A stretch of DNA of 36,388 nt from Phenylobacterium deserti (GCA_943332615.1 CALQQB010000045.1:1-36388), one strand, 5' to 3'; counted from the first letter of the stretch, positions 8,004 to 17,880 are shown. The notes: generated from the letters alone by a model not told the origin. Translations and numbers: made by a program.

Positions 8004-10209
8004 GGTCGATCGCGCGCGGCATGTCTTTCACCCTCTGCCCGCGACCGGAAAGGCTCGGATTGGTCATGAAATACTCGTGCGCCGAAAAGGCGTTCGGGTG
8101 GTCCCAGGCAGGATCACGCCTATAGCGGCCGTCGGCGTCGAGGGTCCAGCTTTGTGCTTCGTCCTTCAGGTTGGCCAGCATGATCTGTTGCAGAACCTGC
8201 TGGTGCACGGTGGGATTCTCGATGGGCGTCATCACCTCGACCCGGCGGTCGAGGTTGCGCGGCATCCAGTCGGCCGACGACATGTAGAGCCGCGCATGGC
8301 TGGACGGCATGGGGTGGCCATTTGCGAACGCCACGATGCGACAGTGCTCCAGGTAGCGGCCGACGATCGACTTCACCCGGATATTGTCCGACAGGCCCGC
8401 CACCCCGGGCCGCAGGCAGCAGATCCCGCGAATCACCAGGTCGATCGGCACGCCAGCCTGGCCAGCGGCGTAGAGGCAATCGATGATCTCCGGATCGACC
8501 AGGGAGTTCATCTTGGCCCAGATACCGGCCGGCTGGCCGGCTCGGGCACTTTCAGCTTCCTGTCTGATCATGCGCAGCAGGTCGGGTTTCATGGTGATCG
8601 GGGAATAGGACAGTCGCTCCAGCCCGACGGGCTGGGCGTAGCCGGTGATGAAGTTGAACAGCTTGGCCGAGTCGCGGCCGAACGGCGCCTCGGTCGTGAA
8701 CAGCGAGAGGTCGGTGTAGATGCGCGCCGTGACCGGGTGGTAGTTGCCCGTACCGAAGTGGCAGTAGGTGCGCAGCGTCTCACCCTCCTTGCGAACCACC
8801 ATCGAGAGCTTGGCGTGGGTCTTGTACTCGATGAAGCCGTAGACCACGTGGACGCCCGCACGCTCCAGGTCGCGGGCCCACTTGAGGTTGGCCTCTTCGT
8901 CGAACCGCGCCTTGATCTCGATCAGGGCGGTGACGTTCTTGCCGTTTTCCGCCGCCTCGATCAGGGCCGCCACGATCGGGCTGTCCTTGGAGGTGCGGTA
9001 GAGGGTCTGCTTGATCGCCAGCACGTTGGGGTCGCGGGCGGCCTGGCGCAGGAACTGCACCACCACGTCGAAGCTCTCGAACGGATGGTGGACCAGGATG
9101 TCCTTCTCGCGGATCGCGGCGAAGCAGTCACCGCCATGGTCGCGGATGCGCTCCGGGAAGCGGGCCTCGAACGGCTTGAACTTCAGTTCGGAGCGATCGG
9201 GCGGGATCAACTGGGTCAGTTCGTCGAGGCCCAGCAGGCCGTCGATCAGGATGATGTCCTCGGGCTTGGCGTGCAGGCTTTCGGAGATGAAGCTGCGCAG
9301 CTCCTCGGGCGTGCGGGTCTCCAGTTCTACCCGGACGACGGATCCCAGCCGGCGCTGCTTCAAACGCAGTTCAAACTCGCGGACCAGATCCTCGGCTTCT
9401 TCCTCCATCTCCACGTCGCTGTCGCGGATCAGGCGGAACACGCCCTGTTCCTCGATCTCGCAGCCGGGGAACAGGTGGTCCAGGAACAGGAGGACCATGG
9501 CTTCCAGCGAGATCACCCGCCTCTGCGGCTTCCGGCGCCCGCCCTTGGGGGGCGCAAGCTGCCAGAACCGCGCCACCTGGGCCGGCAGCGGGGCCAGGGC
9601 GTACAGCTGGCGGCCATCCGCGATCCGGCGGATCTTCAAGACCAATGAGAAGGCCAGGTTGGGGATGAACGGGAAGGGATGGGCCGGGTCGATAGCGAGT
9701 GGCGTCAGGACCGGGAACAGTTCCGCCAGGAATCTCGCCTCCAGGGCGATCCGTTCGCTGGGCGTCACCTCGTCGGCGGAGACGTAACGCAGGCCTTCGC
9801 CGGCCAGTTCGCCGCAGAGTTCGCGCCAGCGGGTCTGCTGGTCGTTCATCAGGTCGGCGGCGGCCTCGTTGACCCGGATCAGCTGCTCGCTCGGCGTCAG
9901 GCCGTCCTGGCTCAGGCTTCGCACACCCTCGCGGACCTGCGCCTTCAGGCCGGCCACGCGGACCATGTAGAATTCGTCGAGATTGTTGGCGCTGATCGCC
10001 AGAAACCGCAGCCGCTCCAGCAGAGGGTGGCGCGGATTCATGCTCTCGGCCAGCACACGGCGATTGAACGCCAGCCACGAGAGCTCGCGATTAAAGAACC
10101 GCGTGGGCTGGCCGACCAGGTCGCTCACAGCCGGACCGGGTTTCGCCACGCCAAGGCCGGAGACGGGCGCTGGGGCAACCATGGGGGAGACATCGTTCGG
10201 CGGCGGCAT
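7984..10209 (-). CDS. ppk: Polyphosphate kinase 1
   Basis: Reversibly polymerises the ATP gamma-phosphate into polyphosphate. Visible features are [15 protein letters not shown] and [16 protein letters not shown] of the N domain, [18 protein letters not shown], the phosphohistidine motif EYKTHAKL (His465 from the chosen start) and the second conserved His region [14 protein letters not shown] (about 638). I chose the ATG at 10207-10209, giving 741 residues, because an upstream in-frame start at 10326 would overlap the CYTH-CHAD gene by 98 bp and adds 39 non-family residues. The AGGA sits directly against this ATG, so a start at 10182 is also possible. Probably one transcript with the genes on either side. 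Confidence 0.95.
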   Translation of the reverse strand: MPPPNDVSPMVAPAPVSGLGVAKPGPAVSDLVGQPTRFFNRELSWLAFNRRVLAESMNPRHPLLERLRFLAISANNLDEFYMVRVAGLKAQVREGVRSLSQDGLTPSEQLIRVNEAAADLMNDQQTRWRELCGELAGEGLRYVSADEVTPSERIALEARFLAELFPVLTPLAIDPAHPFPFIPNLAFSLVLKIRRIADGRQLYALAPLPAQVARFWQLAPPKGGRRKPQRRVISLEAMVLLFLDHLFPGCEIEEQGVFRLIRDSDVEMEEEAEDLVREFELRLKQRRLGSVVRVELETRTPEELRSFISESLHAKPEDIILIDGLLGLDELTQLIPPDRSELKFKPFEARFPERIRDHGGDCFAAIREKDILVHHPFESFDVVVQFLRQAARDPNVLAIKQTLYRTSKDSPIVAALIEAAENGKNVTALIEIKARFDEEANLKWARDLERAGVHVVYGFIEYKTHAKLSMVVRKEGETLRTYCHFGTGNYHPVTARIYTDLSLFTTEAPFGRDSAKLFNFITGYAQPVGLERLSYSPITMKPDLLRMIRQEAESARAGQPAGIWAKMNSLVDPEIIDCLYAAGQAGVPIDLVIRGICCLRPGVAGLSDNIRVKSIVGRYLEHCRIVAFANGHPMPSSHARLYMSSADWMPRNLDRRVEVMTPIENPTVHQQVLQQIMLANLKDEAQSWTLDADGRYRRDPAWDHPNAFSAHEYFMTNPSLSGRGQRVKDMPRAIDHVASRG

Positions 10210-10228
10210 TCCTGACTCTCGGACGTCC

Positions 10229-11806
10229 TCACACGTTGCGCAAGCGTGGCCGGGAAACGTTAAGGTCGTCGTTCCGAGGCGCCGCCCAGAAGGGCGCCAC
10301 CTTGCGGAACGCTTTGAGGGCGTCATTTACCGCTTTCACTGTGACGCCTTCATCACGGCCCATCCGCGCCACCTCCAACCCCGCGGCGAAGGCGATCTCG
10401 CCGGAGCGGCGCCCGACCGCCTGCATCGCGACCGCGCCGGCCACGGCCATGTCGTTCAATTCGCCCAGCTGATCCTGAAGGGTCCGCAACAGCGTGGTGA
10501 ACTGCTGGCGGCGCTTGGGGTGGTTCGGGAACGCCTCACCTAGGAAGGCAGCGGCGTAGCGCAGTTTCTTGGCCTGTTTGCGCAGGTCGTGCCGGGCCTC
10601 GGCATCGCTGTGCAGGAAGCGGCGCGAGCGCTTGCGCAGCCGGCGGTTCAGCTTGTCGAGAATGGGGCCGGCGAGGGCGGTCGCGGGGCCTTCGCGAAGG
10701 GTGCGCTGGTGGTCGTTGGCCAGCCGCAACCAGGCGCCGATCTCGATCCACTCGCCCAGGGTCAGCAGCAGGGTGCGGAACCGGTGCGAGCCCACCGCAG
10801 CCAGGGCGCGTTCATAGGCCTTGGCCTGGCTGATGCGAAGGGCGCGGAAGAAGGCGGCCCGGCCCAGGCTCTCTTCGATCTCGTCGGTCGCGGCGGCCCT
10901 CTGCAGGAACACATCGATGTCGCGGGCGGCGGCGAGTTCGCCCGCCAGCCACCGGGTTTCGCGTTTCGCGGCGTCCAGGCCCTCGGCGTCCAGCATGCCG
11001 CGGAACACCGACAGTCCGGCCCGCAGCCGACGCAGACCGACGCGCAGCTGGTGCAGAACGTCGGGGCTCGGGCTGCGCTGCAACAACCCCGCGTTGCCGG
11101 CGATCTGGACCAGGGCGTCGCGGGCCACCAGCTGGAAGGCGTCGGCGCCGGGCGTATCCGGCCCGATGACGGTCCACTGGCCCTTCAGGGCGGCGACCCG
11201 GTCGTGTCCGGCCAGGCGGTAACCCCGCTCGGCCTTGCTCTCGAACGACAGCGTCAGCGCGGCCGCGGCTTGCAGGTCGCGCGCCAGGGCGAACAGGTCG
11301 TTCGGCGCGCCGTCAAGCAGCTCCAGTTCCATCTCCGCGATGGCCTCCCGGCGCTCGCCGGCGGCGATCACGCCGGTATCAAAGCTGACCTCGATCTGGC
11401 TGTGGCCCTGGGTCACCAGATGGGTGCGGCGCTCGACCTCCACGGTGAAGGCAGGCGCCAGGGTCGCGACGCCGATCGCCGCCTGGGCGGGCGAGCCCTC
11501 CAGGGCCGTCAGGTCCAGGTCCAGGCCATCGACCTCCGTTTCCCACTCGTCGCGCTCGAACAGCCCGCCGCCGGCGCGGTGCTTCAGGGTCTGGATATAG
11601 GTCTCGCCGTTGCGCCGAACCCGCAGGCTGAATCCGCCATCGCGCAGGGTGTGGCCAGGGGTGTCGAAATAGACAGCATGGAGCTGAGATATGGAGGACT
11701 TATCGAGAGGAAACGTCCTCGCCCGCAGCGCCTCGACGGCGCCTGCGCTCAGCTGGAACTTCAGTTCCAGCTCCGGAGCGGCCTTGGGCGGGCTGCTACC
11801 CAGCAT
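10229..11806 (-). CDS. CYTH-CHAD domain protein (inorganic triphosphatase / polyphosphate-binding)
   Basis: The N-terminal CYTH domain starts with ELELKF, the ExExK metal/triphosphate motif (Glu12, Glu14, Lys16), and includes [20 protein letters not shown]. The C-terminal half is a helical CHAD domain with conserved His and Lys/Arg ([20 protein letters not shown], later [16 protein letters not shown]). CYTH domains hydrolyse triphosphates, and CHAD domains are reported to bind polyphosphate. The ATG at 11804-11806 (525 residues) puts the ExExK close to the N terminus as in relatives; a TTG at 11890 would add 28 unlikely residues. It lies 19 bp upstream of ppk, implying shared polyphosphate metabolism. 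Confidence 0.9.
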   Translation of the reverse strand: MLGSSPPKAAPELELKFQLSAGAVEALRARTFPLDKSSISQLHAVYFDTPGHTLRDGGFSLRVRRNGETYIQTLKHRAGGGLFERDEWETEVDGLDLDLTALEGSPAQAAIGVATLAPAFTVEVERRTHLVTQGHSQIEVSFDTGVIAAGERREAIAEMELELLDGAPNDLFALARDLQAAAALTLSFESKAERGYRLAGHDRVAALKGQWTVIGPDTPGADAFQLVARDALVQIAGNAGLLQRSPSPDVLHQLRVGLRRLRAGLSVFRGMLDAEGLDAAKRETRWLAGELAAARDIDVFLQRAAATDEIEESLGRAAFFRALRISQAKAYERALAAVGSHRFRTLLLTLGEWIEIGAWLRLANDHQRTLREGPATALAGPILDKLNRRLRKRSRRFLHSDAEARHDLRKQAKKLRYAAAFLGEAFPNHPKRRQQFTTLLRTLQDQLGELNDMAVAGAVAMQAVGRRSGEIAFAAGLEVARMGRDEGVTVKAVNDALKAFRKVAPFWAAPRNDDLNVSRPRLRNV

Positions 11807-11921
11807 CCCCTGTGTCTCGTCGCATGTGACCGGTGCGCCACGAGGACAATCAGCGCGGGAAAAACAGAGGTTCGTCAATGCCGACCGCAACGATATCTTC
11901 GATCAATCCAAGCTGGTCCGC

Positions 11922-12584
11922 CTAGAGATCGAGCTCGGAGCGATGGTCCAGGATCTGCCGCGCCAGCACGCGAGTCACGGGTCGAAAGCCCGCGTCGCCG
12001 GCCTCGTCCAGACGCCGCACGATCTCCTCGGCGTCCGGGATCGAGCGGTTCATCCGGGCCAGCAGGTAGGGATAGACCTCTTCCGGCGGGCGGATGTTGC
12101 TGTCGCGGAAGAATTTCCGCAGCACGCCCTCCAGCACCATGTCGTCCGGGGCGCCGATCTCGACCACGGGCAGGGCGTTCAGCCGCGAGCGCAGGTCAGG
12201 CAGGGCCGAGGGCCAAGTCGCTGGCGCGGTCCGCGCGGTCAGCAGCAGGCCGCCCCCACTTCGCGTGGCGAGGTTGATGAGATGGAACAGGCCCTCCGCC
12301 GGGATCGCGCGGTCGGCATCCTCCACCAGCACCGGGCGACCGGTCGCCGCGGTGGCCTCGGCCGCGTCGGCGGTAAGGACCCGTGCGCCGCTGGTGGCCG
12401 CCCAGGCGAGCGCGAGATGGCTCTTGCCCGAGCCCTGCGGCCCGACCAGCGTGAGGCAGCCGCCGCGCCACGCGGGCCACGCCTCGATCGCGGCGGCTGC
12501 GTCGGCGTTCGAGGGTCCGCGCACGAAGGCGTCGAGGGAGGGCGGCGCCTGGCGGGCCAGGTTCAGCCGAAGCTGCCGCGCCAT
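11922..12584 (-). CDS. hdaA: HdaA, DnaA-related regulator of replication initiation
   Basis: Predicted regulatory inactivator of DnaA: with the sliding clamp it stimulates ATP hydrolysis by DnaA. The N terminus MARQLRLNL contains a clamp-binding QL.L.L hexapeptide (residues 4-9), as in Hda. Then come Walker A GPQGSGKS (48-55), Walker B VLVEDAD (85-91), a sensor I-like LLLTAR and an arginine-finger region PDLRSRLNALP. There is no DNA-binding domain IV, so it is not DnaA itself; 220 residues fits HdaA. The ATG at 12582-12584 was chosen because it places the clamp motif at the extreme N terminus; a start at 12656 is open but adds 24 odd residues. Confidence 0.9.
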   Translation of the reverse strand: MARQLRLNLARQAPPSLDAFVRGPSNADAAAAIEAWPAWRGGCLTLVGPQGSGKSHLALAWAATSGARVLTADAAEATAATGRPVLVEDADRAIPAEGLFHLINLATRSGGGLLLTARTAPATWPSALPDLRSRLNALPVVEIGAPDDMVLEGVLRKFFRDSNIRPPEEVYPYLLARMNRSIPDAEEIVRRLDEAGDAGFRPVTRVLARQILDHRSELDL

Positions 12585-12678
12585 CAATTTTCCGGGTTTG
12601 CTGGGGTCACCGGCCGGTTCTAGGCCCGCGCGCGCCGCTCCGCCAGCCGTGCGCACCGGTTACACCCGGGTTCCACAG

Positions 12679-13437
12679 TCAGGGCCGGCCGGGCAGGTCC
12701 CGCGCCGCCGCCAGCGTCCAGCCGCCGGGCCTTAACAGTTCGATGGGCGAGAACCTGACCTTGTAATCCATCTTCTCAGAACCCCGGACCCAGTAGCCCA
12801 GGTAGACATAGGGCAGACTGGTCAGGCCGGCCTGGGCCACGTGATCCAGGATCATGAACGAGCCCAGGCTGCGACGGCTCAGGGTGGGATCGTAGAAGCT
12901 GTAGACCAGCGAGAGCCCGTCGCTCATCAGATCGACCAGGGCACACGCGATCAGGTCGCCTGGACCACCGTCCTTGGGACGGATGCGGTACTCGATGAGG
13001 TGGGTGCGGACGGCCGTGTCCTCGACCATGGCGACATAGTCGGGCCAGGTCATTTCGGCCATGCCGCCGTCGGCGTGACGCACCAGCAGGTAGCGGCGCA
13101 GCAGGTCGAACTGCTCCATCGTCGCCTCGGCCTCGACCAGGCAGCGCTGGATGTCCCCGTTACGGGCCAGAGCCTTGCGCTCGGACCGCGAGAACACGTA
13201 GTCGGCCGCCGGGATCCGCGCCGAGACGCAGGCCGAGCAGGCCTCGCAAGCTGGTCGATAGGCGATGTTCTGCGAGCGTCGGAATCCGACCTGGGTGAGG
13301 CTGTCGTTGACGTTCGCCCCATCCGACAGCGGCAGGTGCGCGAACACCTTTCGCTCATATCGCTCAGGCAGGTACGGGCACGGCGAGGGCGCGGTCAGAA
13401 AGAACCGGAGCTGACGGGACGGGAAGTGCTGCGTCAC
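12679..13437 (-). CDS. bpt: Aspartate/glutamate leucyltransferase
   Basis: Leucyl-tRNA-protein transferase of the N-degron pathway: adds Leu to N-terminal Asp or Glu so that ClpS/ClpAP can recognise the protein. The ATE N-terminal domain shows CPYLPERYERKVFAHL, NIAYRPACEACSACVSARI with its Cys cluster, and SERKALARN. The C-terminal GNAT-like domain has LVYSFYDP, SLGSFMILDHV and VYLGYWVRGSEKMDYKVRF. Bacterial Bpt enzymes are about 240-255 residues, as here (252). It precedes hdaA in the same direction with a 94 bp gap. Confidence 0.95.
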   Translation of the reverse strand: MTQHFPSRQLRFFLTAPSPCPYLPERYERKVFAHLPLSDGANVNDSLTQVGFRRSQNIAYRPACEACSACVSARIPAADYVFSRSERKALARNGDIQRCLVEAEATMEQFDLLRRYLLVRHADGGMAEMTWPDYVAMVEDTAVRTHLIEYRIRPKDGGPGDLIACALVDLMSDGLSLVYSFYDPTLSRRSLGSFMILDHVAQAGLTSLPYVYLGYWVRGSEKMDYKVRFSPIELLRPGGWTLAAARDLPGRP

Positions 13438-13509
13438 GGACCTGGGGTCGCCTTCGGGATGCGCCTGCAGGGATTAGGGGTCATGCCGGCCCTCAGCGCA
13501 AGGCCATCC

Positions 13510-14406
13510 CTACAGTGCGGGGTTCGGTGGCAGGACCGGCGCCTCGCGCAGCAGCACGATGGCGATGCGGCGGTTGCCCGGCAGGGCGGGGTCGTCTGGG
13601 TAGAGCGGCTCTGAACTGGCCTTACCGGAGACCTGATAGATCCGGTCGGTATCCACACCCGCGGCCTGGAGGACTTGACGCGACGCGTTGGCGCGTCCGG
13701 ACGAGAGCTGCCAGTCGCTCTCGGGCTTGGCGCCGTTCGCGCTGGCCGAGGTGTGGCCGTAGAGGCTGATCCTGTTAGGCAGCTGGTTGATGATCTTGGT
13801 GATCGCCCGCAGCAGCACCTTCGCCCGGTCGTTGGGCTGCGCTGTGCCCTCGTTAAACATCGAGCGGCCTTCCTGATCGACCAGCTGGATGCGCAGGCCC
13901 TCGGGAGTCTCGTCGATGATGATGTTCTTCGACAGTTCCGCCAGTTCCGGCATCTGCTGCAACGCCTGGCGGAGCGACTGAGCGGCGGAGGCAAACGCGG
14001 CCTCCTCGGCCACCTGCTGTGCTTCCGCCGCGGCCTGTTCGGGCATCTTGCCCTTCGCGCCGTCCTTGGCGTCGCCGTTGTCGGGGTTCTTCGAACTCGG
14101 CGCCAGTTCCTCGATCAGATCGGCCGAACCGGCGCTCTTGGAGCCGTCCTTGCCCAGGGCTGACCCGCCCAGGATGCCACCGGCGCCGGACGTGGTTTCC
14201 GATACGCTGGCCGGTGCGAAATAGTCGGCGACGCCCCGCTTCTGCTCGGGGCTGGTGGTGTTGATGAGCCACATCAGCAGGAAGAAGGCCATCATGGCGG
14301 TCACGAAGTCGGCGTAGGCGACCTTCCAGGCGCCGCCGTGGTGCCCCGCGCCGCCGCCCTTCTTGATCTTCTTGATGATGATTGGCCGGTCGCCGCTCAC
14401 CGCCAT
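13510..14406 (-). CDS. motB: Flagellar motor stator protein MotB
   Basis: Stator subunit that anchors the motor to peptidoglycan and helps conduct protons. The N terminus is basic (KKIKKGGG), then comes a single membrane segment YADFVTAMMAFFLLMWLIN with the essential Asp at residue 33, matching Asp32 of E. coli MotB. A long Ala/Lys/Glu linker leads to an OmpA-like peptidoglycan-binding domain (LYGHTSA, WQLSSGRANASRQVL and NRRIAIVLLRE). Ribosome binding site AGGTGA just before the ATG. motA is not in the window, as is common in Caulobacterales where the two genes are separate. Confidence 0.93.
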   Translation of the reverse strand: MAVSGDRPIIIKKIKKGGGAGHHGGAWKVAYADFVTAMMAFFLLMWLINTTSPEQKRGVADYFAPASVSETTSGAGGILGGSALGKDGSKSAGSADLIEELAPSSKNPDNGDAKDGAKGKMPEQAAAEAQQVAEEAAFASAAQSLRQALQQMPELAELSKNIIIDETPEGLRIQLVDQEGRSMFNEGTAQPNDRAKVLLRAITKIINQLPNRISLYGHTSASANGAKPESDWQLSSGRANASRQVLQAAGVDTDRIYQVSGKASSEPLYPDDPALPGNRRIAIVLLREAPVLPPNPAL

Positions 14407-14491
14407 GGTTCACCTGGGTTAACGCTGTTTCGGCGGGTAACCTGCGCTGGACGCATTAAGATGCGGTTTCAGGCGCTGTTGGGGGCTGGCG

Positions 14492-14995
14492 GTGATCATT
14501 CTGGAAACCGAGCGGCTGGTGCTGCGTGAGGTCACGGTGCAGGACGCCGCCTTCGTGCTCGACCTGCTGAACTCACCTGGGTTCCTCGAGAACATCGGCG
14601 ACCGAGGCGTGCGCACTCCGGACCAGGCGCGGACCTATATCGAAGAGCGCGTGCTGGGCAGCTATCGCGACCACGGCTTCGGCATGTGGCTGACGGCCCA
14701 GAAATCCGACGGCGCGGCGGTAGGCCTGGCGGGTCTGGTCCGTCGTGACGGCCTGGACGTCCCGGACGTGGGCTATGCCTTCATCCAGCGCGCCTGGGGC
14801 CGCGGCTACGCTCAGGAGGCCGCCGCCGCTGTCCTGGCCCACGCCCGAGGGCCGATGGGCATTCCGCAATTGGCCGCGATCACCACGCCGCAGAACCTGG
14901 CCTCCATGGCCGTCCTGCGGAAGGTCGGTTTTAGGTTTCAGGGCATGATCACCCTGCCGGGCGCGGAGCGCGAGAGTACGTATTTTTCTACCTGA
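14492..14995 (+). CDS. GNAT-family N-acetyltransferase (RimJ/RimL-like)
   Basis: Predicted acetyl-CoA-dependent N-acetyltransferase of 167 residues. ETERLVLREV at the start, then IGDRGVRTPDQARTYIEE, and the acetyl-CoA-binding region VGYAFIQRAWGRGYAQEAAAAVL, ending with TTPQNLASMAVLRKVGF, together form the RimJ/RimL pattern. Substrate unknown. The start is GTG at 14492 with a GGGGCTGG purine run upstream. Divergent from motB across 85 bp. The last residues (RESTYFST) run into a distinctly AT-richer stretch, so the native C terminus may have been altered. Confidence 0.85.
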   Translation: MIILETERLVLREVTVQDAAFVLDLLNSPGFLENIGDRGVRTPDQARTYIEERVLGSYRDHGFGMWLTAQKSDGAAVGLAGLVRRDGLDVPDVGYAFIQRAWGRGYAQEAAAAVLAHARGPMGIPQLAAITTPQNLASMAVLRKVGFRFQGMITLPGAERESTYFST

Positions 14996-14997
14996 AA

Positions 14998-15054
14998 TAG
15001 CATAAGCTACACCTTAAAGTAGCGACACCTTGTCGCAGGCGAGGGAAATTCCCT
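14998..15054. promoter_or_regulatory. Cluster of short inverted repeats in an AT-richer leader
   Basis: Three small dyads lie close together upstream of the molybdenum hydroxylase genes: TAGC-ATAA-GCTA (14998-15009), GCGACA-CCT-TGTCGC (15022-15036) and AGGGAA-A-TTCCCT (15042-15054). The 180 bp between the acetyltransferase and 15181 are visibly less GC-rich than the surroundings. They may be operator sites or the end of the acetyltransferase transcript. No definite promoter was recognised. Confidence 0.4.
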
Positions 15055-15180
15055 TGTCAGGCGAACACGCAAATCGTCAATAACGCTGCTTCTGGGTGTC
15101 TTAGTGGCCTCAATATTTCGGATCTCAATGCGCCAGAGCACAGGGTTATCCTGAAACGATACAGAATAGGGGCATGATAC

Positions 15181-15627
15181 ATGGCTCAAACGCTGACGCT
15201 GAACGTCAATGGCGTGAACCAGACCGTCACCATCAACTCTTCTGAGATGCCATTGCTCTGGGTCCTGCGAGATCTGCTGGGCCTCACCGGTACAAAGTAT
15301 GGCTGCGGCATCGAGGTATGCGGGGCGTGCACGGTGCTGGTGAACGGCCAGCGTGAACGATCCTGTGTCTTCGATGTGACCTCCGCCGTCGGCAAGAAGA
15401 TCGTCACGGTCGAAGGGCTGTCCACGGATGCGGACGGCAAGAAGGCGCAGGACGCCTGGGTGACAAATCAGGTTCCCCAGTGTGGCTACTGCCAGCCGGG
15501 CATGCTGATGGCCACCGTCGGCGCGATGAAGGCCGGCCATCACGGCAAGGAAATCGCCTCGGAGCTGCAACACATCTGTGTCTGCGGCACCTACCAGCGG
15601 ATCAGCAAGGCGATCCAGACTCTTTAG
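15181..15627 (+). CDS. (2Fe-2S) subunit of a molybdenum hydroxylase, IorA-like
   Basis: Small electron-transfer subunit of the xanthine oxidase family, 148 residues. The N-terminal plant-type ferredoxin domain carries GCGIEVCGACTVLVNG (Cys42, Cys47, Cys50) and Cys62. The C-terminal helical domain carries CGYCQPGM (Cys101, Cys104) and CVCGTYQRI (Cys133, Cys135). All eight cluster ligands are present. Size and pairing with a large subunit but no FAD subunit match isoquinoline 1-oxidoreductase-type enzymes; the actual substrate is not known. AGGGG lies before the ATG. It is 42 bp upstream of the large subunit, so one operon. Confidence 0.92.
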   Translation: MAQTLTLNVNGVNQTVTINSSEMPLLWVLRDLLGLTGTKYGCGIEVCGACTVLVNGQRERSCVFDVTSAVGKKIVTVEGLSTDADGKKAQDAWVTNQVPQCGYCQPGMLMATVGAMKAGHHGKEIASELQHICVCGTYQRISKAIQTL

Positions 15628-15669
15628 GGGTCACCCCAACATTCCACGCCAAGGGTTCGGGAGAGTCTC

Positions 15670-17844
15670 ATGACGACCGTTGATCGACGCGCAATCCTGG
15701 TGGGCGGGGGCGCCGTTCTGGTGGTTCCGGTCACCCTCGCGGCCAGTGGGTCGCTCAAGTCCCTCAGCGGAGCGACCGCGTCCGCCGGCTCCGTCGCCGC
15801 GCCAGTCCCGGCGACCACACTGGGCGCCTATCTGCAGATCGATGGCCAGAACAAGGTGACGCTCTTCGTCGGGCCTTCCGAGATGGGTCAGGGTATCATG
15901 ACCGGCCTCGCACAACTGGCCGCCGAGGAGCTCATGCTGGACTGGAGCCAGGTCAGCGTCGAACACGCCGTACCGAAGTTCCCAACCAACCCGTATTCGA
16001 ACCCCCTGTTCGGCCTGCAGCTCACCGGCGGAAGCACCAGCATGCGCGGCTGGTACCTGCCGATGCGCAAGGCCGCGGCCACGGCGCGGGAGATGTTGCT
16101 GGCGGCCGCCGCCCAGATGTCGCCGAACATCGCCTGGCGCCTGGCGCAGGGCGGCAAGGTGACCGATGGCGCCAACAGCTTGCTGTTCAGCCAGCTGGTC
16201 GAGACCGCGGCCCAGCTCACGCCGCCGGCCTCGGTGACCCTGGCCGCCACCCGGAACGCCATCGGCCAGCGCCTGCCGCGCACCGACATCCCTGCCAAGG
16301 TGAACGGCTCGGCAATCTTCGGGATCGACGTCAGAGTCCCGGGCATGGTCTACGCGGCCGTCGTGCATTGCCCGACCCTGGGCGGAACGGTGGCCAGCAT
16401 GCCCGCGACCGCCAGCGGCGCGACCGCCCTGGTCAATCTCGGCAATGGCGTTGGCGTCGTGGCCTCCGACACCTGGACCGCACAGCGCATCGCCGATTCC
16501 CTGGCGTCGAAGATCAAGTGGACACTGCCGGCCAATACCGGCTCGCGAGACAGCGCGACCATCCGCGCGGCCGGTCTCGCCCTGCTGGCGTCCACGACGA
16601 CGGTCCCCCATGTCTATGAGACGACGGGCGCCGTCGATGCCGCGGTGGCGCTGGCCAACGCCCCCACCAAAATCGACGCCACCTACGAGCTTCCCTATCT
16701 GGCGCACGCCTGCATGGAGGTGCTGAACTGCACCGCGTCGGTCACCTCGACGTCGTGCGAGATCTGGGCTCCCACCCAGGGCCAGGCGCTCAACATCTTC
16801 ACGGCCTCGGCCATCACCGGGCTGCCACCCACCGCCATCACGGTGCACACGACGTTTCTGGGCGGCGGCCTCGGTCGCAAGTTCGACCAGGACTTCATCG
16901 GCGAGGCGGTGAAGATCTCCAAGGCGGTCGGCAAGCCCGTCAAGCTGACGTGGTCGCGAAAGCAGGACTTCCAGAACGACATGTATCGGCCGTGCGCCGC
17001 GATCCGGGTCCAGGCGGGGCTGGACGCCGACAAATCGCTGTCGGCGATGCTCTACCGCAACGTATCGCCCTCGATAAACATCCAGCGCAACACCAAGCCC
17101 GGAAACAACCCGGAGGACACCGGCGCCGTCGCGGGGGCCACGGACATGCCGTACGCGATCCCGAACCGGCGGATCGAATTCGTGCCCAATCCGGCCGACA
17201 TTCCCCTGGGCTACTGGCGATCGGTGGGTGAATCCTACAACACCTTCGCGGTCGAGAGCGCCATGGACGAACTGGCCCTGGCGGCCGGCAAGGATCCGAT
17301 GGCCTGGCGCCGGAGCCTGCTGGCCGGCAATTCCCGCGCCCTGGGCGTGCTCGACGCGGTGGACGCGCTCAGCGGCTGGTCGGTGTCGGCGGCGCCCGCC
17401 GGCAGCGCGCGTGGCCTGGCCTTCCTGAAGGGCTTTGGCAGCTACATCGCCCTCGTGGCGCAGATCTCGCTCAGCAGCGGCAAGATCAAGGTCGGCAAGA
17501 TGTTCTGCGCCATCGACTGCGGTGTCGCCGTGAACCCGGACCAGATCGAGGCCCAGGTGCAGGGCGGCATCGTCCATGGTCTGTCGGCGACCCTGTGGGG
17601 GCAGGTGCTGTTCAACGCCGGAGTGCCCAACGTCAGCAACTTCAACAACTACCGGGTCCTGAAACTCAATGAGATGCCGGCGGTGAGCGTCGCCATCGTG
17701 CCCAGCACCGAAGCGCCCGGCGGGGTCGGGGAGACCGGCGTGCCCTGTGTCGCGCCCGCGATCGCCAACGCCTATGCCAGGCTGACCGGCCAGCGCGTTC
17801 GCACCTTGCCCTTCTATCCCGGCGCGACCATGGGAGGTCTGTGA
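15670..17844 (+). CDS. Molybdopterin-binding subunit of xanthine dehydrogenase family, IorB-like, Tat-exported
   Basis: 724-residue catalytic subunit of a two-subunit molybdenum hydroxylase. The start DRRAILVGGGAVLVVPVTLA is a twin-arginine signal, so the folded enzyme should be exported, carrying the small subunit with it. Visible family motifs are GPSEMGQGIMTGLAQL, LPRTDIPAKVNGSAIFGIDV, LGGGLGRKFDQDF, IDCGVAVNPDQIEAQVQGG and, near the end, GGVGETGVP containing the catalytic Glu. There is no CO-dehydrogenase-type or FAD subunit next door. Electrons probably pass to a cytochrome. Exact substrate (N-heterocycle or aldehyde) cannot be told from sequence. Confidence 0.9.
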   Translation: MTTVDRRAILVGGGAVLVVPVTLAASGSLKSLSGATASAGSVAAPVPATTLGAYLQIDGQNKVTLFVGPSEMGQGIMTGLAQLAAEELMLDWSQVSVEHAVPKFPTNPYSNPLFGLQLTGGSTSMRGWYLPMRKAAATAREMLLAAAAQMSPNIAWRLAQGGKVTDGANSLLFSQLVETAAQLTPPASVTLAATRNAIGQRLPRTDIPAKVNGSAIFGIDVRVPGMVYAAVVHCPTLGGTVASMPATASGATALVNLGNGVGVVASDTWTAQRIADSLASKIKWTLPANTGSRDSATIRAAGLALLASTTTVPHVYETTGAVDAAVALANAPTKIDATYELPYLAHACMEVLNCTASVTSTSCEIWAPTQGQALNIFTASAITGLPPTAITVHTTFLGGGLGRKFDQDFIGEAVKISKAVGKPVKLTWSRKQDFQNDMYRPCAAIRVQAGLDADKSLSAMLYRNVSPSINIQRNTKPGNNPEDTGAVAGATDMPYAIPNRRIEFVPNPADIPLGYWRSVGESYNTFAVESAMDELALAAGKDPMAWRRSLLAGNSRALGVLDAVDALSGWSVSAAPAGSARGLAFLKGFGSYIALVAQISLSSGKIKVGKMFCAIDCGVAVNPDQIEAQVQGGIVHGLSATLWGQVLFNAGVPNVSNFNNYRVLKLNEMPAVSVAIVPSTEAPGGVGETGVPCVAPAIANAYARLTGQRVRTLPFYPGATMGGL

Positions 17845-17880
17845 CGCCCGGCGAGTCCGGTCGCCGAAGGGGGACCGCCC

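Noticed and set aside
5988..8069. A 693-codon plus-strand frame across the rnd-ppx gap and ppx
   Set aside because: It overlaps ppx in antisense and has the Gln/Arg/Ala bias of a shadow frame, with no family motif, so it does not explain the gene-free region.
11752..11771. Perfect dyad GCTGGAACT-TC-AGTTCCAGC
   Set aside because: It lies inside the CYTH-CHAD coding region over the conserved ELELKFQL codons; the symmetry is best explained by codon choice.
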